Shown here: positions 56,782 through 64,000 of the stretch, in pieces | How the letters are laid out: each line of letters opens with the position of its first letter | Position numbering within the stretch: the stretch's first letter is position 1 | NCBI GenBank assembly: GCA_029216955.1 | Contig: JANAVB010005597.1 | Coordinates: 45,829,980 to 45,893,979 of the forward strand | Direction: 5' to 3' | Length of the DNA stretch: 64,000 bases | DNA from: Iris pallida | Lineage: Eukaryota; Streptophyta; Magnoliopsida; Asparagales; Iridaceae | Program-made: the position numbers and the translations under genes | Notes under the pieces: generated by a model | What the model saw: the letters and a program-made list of their open reading frames with translations, nothing else | Databases searched by the model: none | What the model was told of the DNA's origin: nothing

Positions 56782-57436
56782 TGTAAGCCCCTTGAATTTC
56801 AGGGCTATTTTAAATTTTCTGAATAAATTATTTTTGATAAATATTCTATTATTTAATTGTTTTGATCATTAATGTTACTTTCCGTAACTTTGACTTCTGG
56901 AGCGTCAGGGATGCCAATCTCTGTAAACTCTCTTCATGGGTTTTGAAGTAGACAAGACTATCTTCGTTTTGATATATCATGTCCCACTTGAACTCGTTCT
57001 CTTGTGCTCTTTTTGTATCGTGCAACTTCGGGTCAACTTAGACCAATTAACCGTTGAATAATTATTCCCACTTTTATTTTTGATCTTCGTTTGCACGTTA
57101 GCGTGACTTTTAATTTAGAAGCACCAGACCAGTCGTTTTCTCCGAACCAACTTCTCATGAATGATCTACTCGAGATGCTCTTCACCCATGACCTTCGTGT
57201 CCCACTCAGACACTCCATTTTGTGCTTCATTTTCTTCGCACAACTTTCGGTTCAATTTAGGCCAATTAATTATCTACCGTAAAACCTGATTTAATTTCCA
57301 ATTTAATTTCGGGATCCGACATCGATCCAACCTAGTCGACCCAAAGTATGGACGTGGCCCACATGAAGCCTGCTACCCACGTGACGCTTGTGTCCCATTT
57401 ATTGGAGTCCCCGTATATTATTTATTTATCCGTGAT

Positions 57437-57444
57437 TATAAATA
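57437..57444 (+). promoter_or_regulatory. LTR TATA box
   Basis: TATAAATA, conserved in the 3' LTR copy at 63917-63924 and placed before a CT-rich leader. Confidence 0.5.
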
Positions 57445-57613
57445 CCCATTTTAATTCTATTATTTCACCCTGTTCGATTTTGACCCGACCCGGGTCGACC
57501 GAACCCGAACCCAAGCTCCACGTTGTCCTCTCATGACTGTCCAAGTACCCCACTTAATTTCCCTATTTTTCCTATTTTAAATATCTATTTTTCTCTCTCC
57601 ACTTTACAAATAT

Positions 57614-57716
<103 letters not shown>

Positions 57717-58799
57717 CTTTTTCTCTCTCATATAATAAACACACACACACACCTCCCCCTCCACCTCACAGCACCCCCCCCCTCTTGGACCGACTTCACT
57801 TCCCCCTTTCTCAAATATCTCACTCTCTCTCTCTATTCTCATACTCTTTCTATATATATATTAATATATATATATACACACACACAAACCTATTAAACTC
57901 TCTCTCTCCCTCTCACTACACCAGCTCCCCACCCCCATGGCCGACACCACCACCTCCCATTCCCAGTCTCCTTCTTCTTTTCTCCTACTCTTCTTCATCA
58001 CTTCATCATCATCATCCTCCTCACACCAAACCAACACCACCATCACCATTACTATCACCACCATCATAACACCATTACCACCACCATCATAACACCATCA
58101 CCACCACAACGCCACCGTCACCACCGCACAACCGCCCCCGCCATGACCGGCGCTGCGCCACCGCCGCCCTGGCCGGCCGGCCGCAGCAGCCGTAGGCATG
58201 CACAAGCGCACAAACGCGCGGTGCCGTGAGGCCGTGCGCCACTTCATGGCCGGCCCGCACCACCGCGGGGACCCCACAACTCCGGCGAGTCCCCGGCGAC
58301 CTCCCCTAGGCCGCCATCTTCCTCCCCGATGCGACGCATAGACTATTCGTGCGTTTTGAACGAGATTCCGTCGGCGCGCGCGAGTTTGGAACTTCAGAAT
58401 TTGCATCTCGGGACAGCGACTTCGCACAGATTTTTTGGTCAATCCGACCGTTGGATCGATAATTTCTTTTCTCCGTCTCAATCTCGGTATATCCATCTTC
58501 ACTCCCCTCAATTTTTGTCCGTTAATTTTCTCGTTTGATACCTCAAAACTGGCCACCAAGTTGACGTTTTAAATTGAACTGTCTTTGGACAGTTTTGTGG
58601 AGCCGACTTCGTCAGCTCGTAACTCCGTCATCGCAGCTCCGGTTGGTGCGCTACCAGTTCCTGTATGCAGCTGGTATAACCCTCTTCCTGCCTCCTTTAA
58701 GTTTCGTTTCATTATAAGCACGTTCGGTTGGTCGAATTTGACGCCAAAGTTGGCTGTCCGAATTCTTTAATTTGCACTTGTTAAATTCCATTTTTGAAC

Positions 58800-59240
58800 C
58801 CGGGACTCCGGATTCAATTTCTGACACCACCAGTAGACTCGTGGCGTCGTTCTGGCATGTTTTCATATAAAGTTTGCTTGATTTGGAGAACGTGGGCCCT
58901 GGCACGTATTTCGGTGCAAAGTGGGTCCCACTTTTTGCGTCAACGTGTCACTATGAGATCGGCTCATCGGAATCCAATTCTGGATATACCGTTGAGTTCG
59001 TATCGTCATTCTGGACTCGTTGATATATAATTTGCTGAGTTTTGAAGACATTTGCTCTGGCACGTATTTTGGTACAAACCGGATACCAAGTGTCCGCGTC
59101 AACGTATCATTTTGAGATCGGCTCATCGGAATCCTATTTCGGACATACCGTTGGGTTCGTATCATCATTCTGGATTCGTGGACATATAATTTGTTAGATT
59201 TTGTAGACTTCTATTCCAACACGTTTTTCGGTGCAAAGTG
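58800..59240 (+). repeat. Diverged tandem units within the LTR (~140 bp)
   Basis: GATCGGCTCATCGGAATCC, then ATACCGTTG(A/G)GTTCGTATC, then TTCTGGA(C/T)TCGT recurs, each followed by GGCACGTATTT(C/T)GGT or a variant. Confidence 0.65.
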
Positions 59241-61239
59241 TGTCCAACGGCGGATATCATTTTGATCCGAAATTATCGTTTTGCTCCTGTGTCTAAATTG
59301 GACTTATGGGTAGGCTATCTTAGCTAATTTGACCATTCTGGACACGTTGGTGATATTTGTTTTTTCATCCGACAACATCTGTAGATTTTGTTTATGTATT
59401 ATCCTTAATTTGTAATTAATTATTTTTCCAGAAATTGTTACTTTCTGTTTTTGGATTTTTATATATATTTTAATTGCTGTAAAAATCTGGGAAAAATTGT
59501 ATTTAGATACTATGTTAATTTAGCTAATTTATTATAATTTTTCCAGTATTTAATAAGTGCTTTTGGTATTTTATAAAAATAGGAAAACAGAACTCATTTT
59601 CAGGATTCATATGTTTACTGATTTTTAATAAATATTTATGAAGGTTTATAAATCCAGAAAAATTAGTATAAATTTCTATAATTAACAAGGATCATTTTGG
59701 TACTTTATTTTATATATAATTTAGCTTTTTGTCTATCTCAAAAGTTGTTTGATCTTAGTGTACAGTTTGATTTATTTATTGAATAGTTACGACTTGCATG
59801 TTTTGCGTTGTTTTGAGTTATTGTAGTATTGGACCTCACCCCGCACTAGTGTAAAGACTCTAGAAAATTAGTTTGGATATAGTGTCACTCCACATTAGAC
59901 TTTTATGCTAGGTCCCCACTTGGCTAGTATCCAGTTAGGAGTCGTGTCACACCACTAGTGTAATATTGAACATAGCTTAGAACTGAGTTTGTATATCATT
60001 ATTGATAGGACACCGGACATCTATATCTTCGTACTAGTATTCTTGCTTGCTCGAGGTAAGTACATCTACAAACTCATTTACTGTCTTTTAATGCTAGAAC
60101 ATGTATTAACCCTGTTAAAATACTGATCCTTGAGGTAGCAAGTTAAATCTTCACATGTTGTATTACTTTCAGTACCTGCCATGCTTAGGACAGTTCTTAT
60201 ATCTTCACATGCTTCTTACTGGTTCTCAGTACATGTTTCACTATACTTTATACTGCTCTGAGTATTCACATGTTTTATACTGCTCCGAGTACCTGCTATG
60301 CTTATACTGTTCCCAGTATCTCCCACATATTTTTACTGTTCTCATATCTCTCACATGTTAGAATATGGGTTATGGAGAAACTGACAGTTGAGTACGTGAT
60401 CACGACCCCCTTCTCCGTATGTATGTACCGAGCAAAGTTTCATTTTATATGAATACTGCGCCGTAGGCCTTATCTCAAAGCGGATTTGTGCGTGTGTACA
60501 TCTATCGCCTTTTCACTTGTACGGAAGTACATTTCATTATGTGCCCCCAACACATTATACATCTATTGACCGATTACGTTCCTGCTCCAGTTTTAAACAT
60601 TAGATATACATGTGTCACCTTGACAAATGTATTTTACCGTGATTCCAGTCATATCATGATTCCAGTTATGCCATGTTCCCTATGTTACTATGATACTGTG
60701 ATCCCAGTTGTACCATGAGGCCATGTTCCCAAGTATTTCCTATTTTATAGACTTATCACACCATGTTTCTTATTGTACATCTCTTTCATTATATATTCAG
60801 TACTTTAGTTGTAGAGGTTGTACTTGCTCCCGTCCTGACAGGATAATGTTGTAGGTTCACTTTTCGAGAAGGAAATGCTATGTGTTACATGTTATGGCAC
60901 TGATTTTGAGGACCTGGCCTTAGCTCCAGAAGAGGTCCCAGCGGGGAACCTTGCTTAGTTATCTTTCTTGTGTTTTGAGACTTACACTTTGTTTGTACTT
61001 ATATTTGGATACTGGACTTTGTCTCCAGTTAGATACTTATAAAGTGTATTATTAAGTCTGTACTTATGTTACCTTCGCTTATAGATGCTGTGTTGTGATG
61101 AACTTTAAATATGATCTTAGAACTGTTAGCAGCTTAGATCCTTTATTGTCTATTCTTAGAACGGCTTACTACGCTTTAATCAAGCGTAGGCTGGACATGG
61201 TTCGGCCCGGCCCAACAATTTGGGTAACGGGTCGTGACA

Positions 61240-63262
61240 TATTTTTAGTGGCGGCCCATACAGGTCCAGACTTAAATTGTTTAATTACGTTATTGTACCA
61301 AGCATGCCTGCAATTAGGATCTTGGACAACTTGATAACACTAGGGATGACATTTAGAACACCTAGAGGATTTTTAGGTTTGCAACATAGGAGAACTCATC
61401 ACAGCATAGGATCGTTAGCTATAATTAGCCTCTTGTTTGTATTTCAGTGGGTTAATTTAGACCAAGTTTGTACCCTTGGGATGACCCCTGAGGATCTCAC
61501 TCTAATCTTACCTAAAAATCTGTTTCCACTTATTTCCATTTGCTCTTCCTTAAATTCGTTGTTGAATTTAATTTCTGATTTTCGTTGTTGACTTTGATCT
61601 TGCATCGTGATAAATTTTGTGGATTGAATTATGATATAACCTGATAAGGTAAATGTCTGCTTTATTTATGGAGTTTAGAATTTATCGCAGCCATATTAGC
61701 TGGTATGACAAAAACATAGAGCCTGATTTCGGATATACTTATCCTAGTTATGGAATTTAGATTTTCTCGCAGCCATACCGGTTGGCGTGGCGAGGATTCT
61801 AGATAACATGATTAGAAGATGTATACCTTAATTTTGACTCTATCGTTTATTGTATATAAGCTTACTGGTGGGGCAAAAATTCTGGCAACATGATTTCAGG
61901 AAGACGTTTATGGTTATCAGATCATATCTTAACTTGGTTTACTTTGTTATGACCGAATGAGCAAGAATAAATTCTTATTATTATCATTCTTCCCCGTTTT
62001 GATTAACTCTGTTTTATCTACATCTACAACTAGGATTACAGGTTCTCTAGGATAATCCAACATGATTGCCTTCATGTTATCTTTTTGGACATAATTACTT
62101 TTGTGTTCCATCTTTCCTATGACTTGATTAAACTCTTCTTCGTTAACCTCTTGGGTATTTCTCGTTATGTATCCCGTTGTCTTCGTACCATTCTTGGAGA
62201 TATTTCGATAAAATTTTCTGTCTTGCTTGACCCTTTAACTTGTTTGGACACTGTTATGGATTGCTTGACCCAGTCTTAGGCCTTGTTACCTTCTATTTCA
62301 TAGACGACCGAAATAGCCAAACCTTGTTAACTGATCCTGTAGTATAACTATAAATGTATTGTGTGATTGTGATAAATATTTTTCCTAGGGATTGGTTAGA
62401 TTAAGTTTATAGGACGAGTATAAGTGACTGACTATAGTAGACTTGAAAACCATTAAGAATGATTGTATTGATAGTATGACTTGATGATAGGGTATCTAAG
62501 ATAGAATAATGAGATAGTATATTATTGTGACTACGGATTGAGGATCCGAATCCAGTATTTACAATTGAGGATTTAGAATTTGTAGAATTTTGGTTGGTTA
62601 TCTATAGCTAATTATATGTGATTAGAGGGTAGATTGATATGTGGATTAATATAGAATAAATTAGAATGAGTTATCGTATTGCGTACGAGATCGGAAAGAT
62701 ATCAGTTAAAAAGACAAGGAACGAGGCAAAGACATATGTACGTTGGTAATTAATAAATTGGGAATTTGAAATCAAGGATTTATATTCGGAGGACTTGTTG
62801 AGTAAAAAGAAGAAGGCTCTACGCCAAGGATAAGAATCGAACGTATAATTTCAAAGAGAAGCTGTAGAAAAGGATTGACAACAAATGATGCTAAGGACCT
62901 GTGGATTGATAGAATATGGATACTTAGGATACGATAAGGAAATCAAGTATTTACAAATTGAGGTTGGAAATATGATTGATGATTAAGTATTTTAGGCTTA
63001 TAGACATGTCCAGAGAATGACCTATATTTTAGGGTATACGTTGAGGTTCCATGTTAGTATGAAAGATTCTAAAGAATATATGACGTAGTTTATGATAGAA
63101 GGACTTTGTTGAACCTAAACCAAAAAGATTGTAAAGAGAAACAGGACAGATGATTACAAGGACATCAGATTGAGTATCGTGGCCAGAGCAGCTACGTGTT
63201 ATAGTCTGACTTGTTGGATGATTTTTAATTTTGAGGACGAAATTTTTGTAAGGTGGGTAGGA
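61240..63262 (+). mobile_element. Non-coding interior (2,023 bp) of the LARD-like element
   Basis: It begins with a primer-site-like box TGGCGGCCCATACAGG (61249-61264), nine bases after the LTR. It ends with the purine-rich AAGGTGGGTAGGA just before the 3' LTR. No gag, protease, RT, RNase H or integrase motif is present. Tandem blocks at 61670-61900 match the left-hand element. Confidence 0.8.
61670..61900 (+). repeat. Tandem blocks shared with 3610-3870 (opposite strand)
   Basis: TTTATCGCAGCCATA...TGGTATGAC, GGATATACTTATC, TCGCAGCCATACCGGTTGGC and GTGG follow each other as in the left-hand element read on its minus strand. Confidence 0.7.
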
Positions 63263-64000
63263 TGTAAGCCCCCTGAATTTCAGGGCTATTTTAAATTTTT
63301 TGAATAAATTATTTTTGATAAATATTCTATTATTTAATTGTTTTGATCATTAATGTTACTTTCCGTAACTTTGACTTCTCGAGCGTCAGGGATGCCAATC
63401 TCTGTAAACTCTCTTCATAGATTTTGAAGTAGACAAGACTATCTTCGTTTTGATATATCCTGTCCCACTTGAACTCGTTCCCTTGTGCTCTTTTTGTATC
63501 GCGCAACTTCGAGTCAACTTAGACCAATTAACCGTTGAATAATTATTCCCACTTTTATTTTTGATTCTCGTTTGCACGTTACCGTGACTTTTAATTTAGG
63601 AGCACCAGACCAGTCGTTTTCTCAGAACCAACTTCTTATGAATGATCTACTCGAAACGTTCTTATCCATGACCTTCGTGTCCCACTCAGACACTCCATTT
63701 TGTGCTTCATTTTCTTTGCACAACTTTCGGTTCAATTTAGGCCAATTAATTATATACCGTAAAACCTGATTTAATTTCCAATTTAATTTCGGGATCCGAC
63801 ATCGACCCAACCTAGTCGACCCAAAGTATGAACGTAGCCCCCATGAAGCCTGCTACCCACGTGACGCTTGTGTCCCATTTATTGGAGTCCCCGCATATTA
63901 TTTATTTACCCGTGATTATAAATACCCATTTTAATTCAATTATTTCACCCTGTTCGATTTTGACCCGACCCGGCTCCACCGAAACCGAACCCAAGCTCCA
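63263..64000 (+). mobile_element. 3' LTR of the LARD-like element, cut by the window edge
   Basis: Starts TGTAAGCCCCCTGAATTTC and follows the 5' LTR base for base with about 30 substitutions over 738 bp by eye. It includes the TATAAATA at 63917-63924. The element would be about 10.9 kb in full if both LTRs are equal in length. Confidence 0.9.

Overview
This is plant nuclear DNA, most likely from an angiosperm: AT-rich, with canonical GT-AG introns, plant-type Ty3, Ty1, TRIM, hAT, MULE, CACTA, RTE and SINE repeats, and one clearly plant gene. I cannot name the species from the sequence.

Only one host gene is supported. It is a CSC1-like / OSCA (DUF221, calcium-permeable osmo- and mechanosensitive cation channel) gene on the minus strand. 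It runs from a start codon at 42449 to a stop at 11101 in ten coding exons (2,271 bp, 756 aa). The nine introns total about 29 kb and are filled with transposons. The reading frame closes across all ten exons only if exon 5 uses an acceptor 10 bases inside the position expected from homology, because there is one extra G there.

Layout. 1-4212: non-coding interior of a large LTR element read on the minus strand, with a MULE-type MITE inside it. 4213 to about 6060: the LTR of that element. 6061-9072: unassigned sequence, the end of a CACTA transposon, and part of an LTR. 9351-10929: two hAT-type MITEs downstream of the gene. 11101-42449: the OSCA gene. Its introns hold a CAAGGTT-TIR hAT MITE family, a TRIM nested in an array of palindromic units, SINEs, RTE LINE remnants, a 2.2-kb solo LTR and two further hAT elements. 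42450-42700: 5' UTR and promoter. 43079-43555: two foldback MITEs. 43781-45800: a TIR-element end and a Ty1/copia 3' end. 45911-46182: an 18-bp minisatellite.

46200-64000 is a nested LTR stack. A degenerate Ty3/gypsy element (LTR end 48065; gag and pol 48246-55005) is split by a 3.9-kb solo LTR (50882-54807, TSD GGATT). It is cut off by another LTR starting at 55006. That LTR is in turn broken by a LARD-like element with a 4.46-kb 5' LTR (56782-61239), a 2.0-kb non-coding interior, and a 3' LTR that runs off the window from 63263.

The strongest candidates for something undescribed are the pair of related non-coding large-LTR elements at the two window ends, which share an internal tandem repeat and a primer-site-like box, and the array of long palindromes punctuated by short GCCCA...TGGGC palindromes at 14110-16060. 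No prokaryotic or defence-type system is present.
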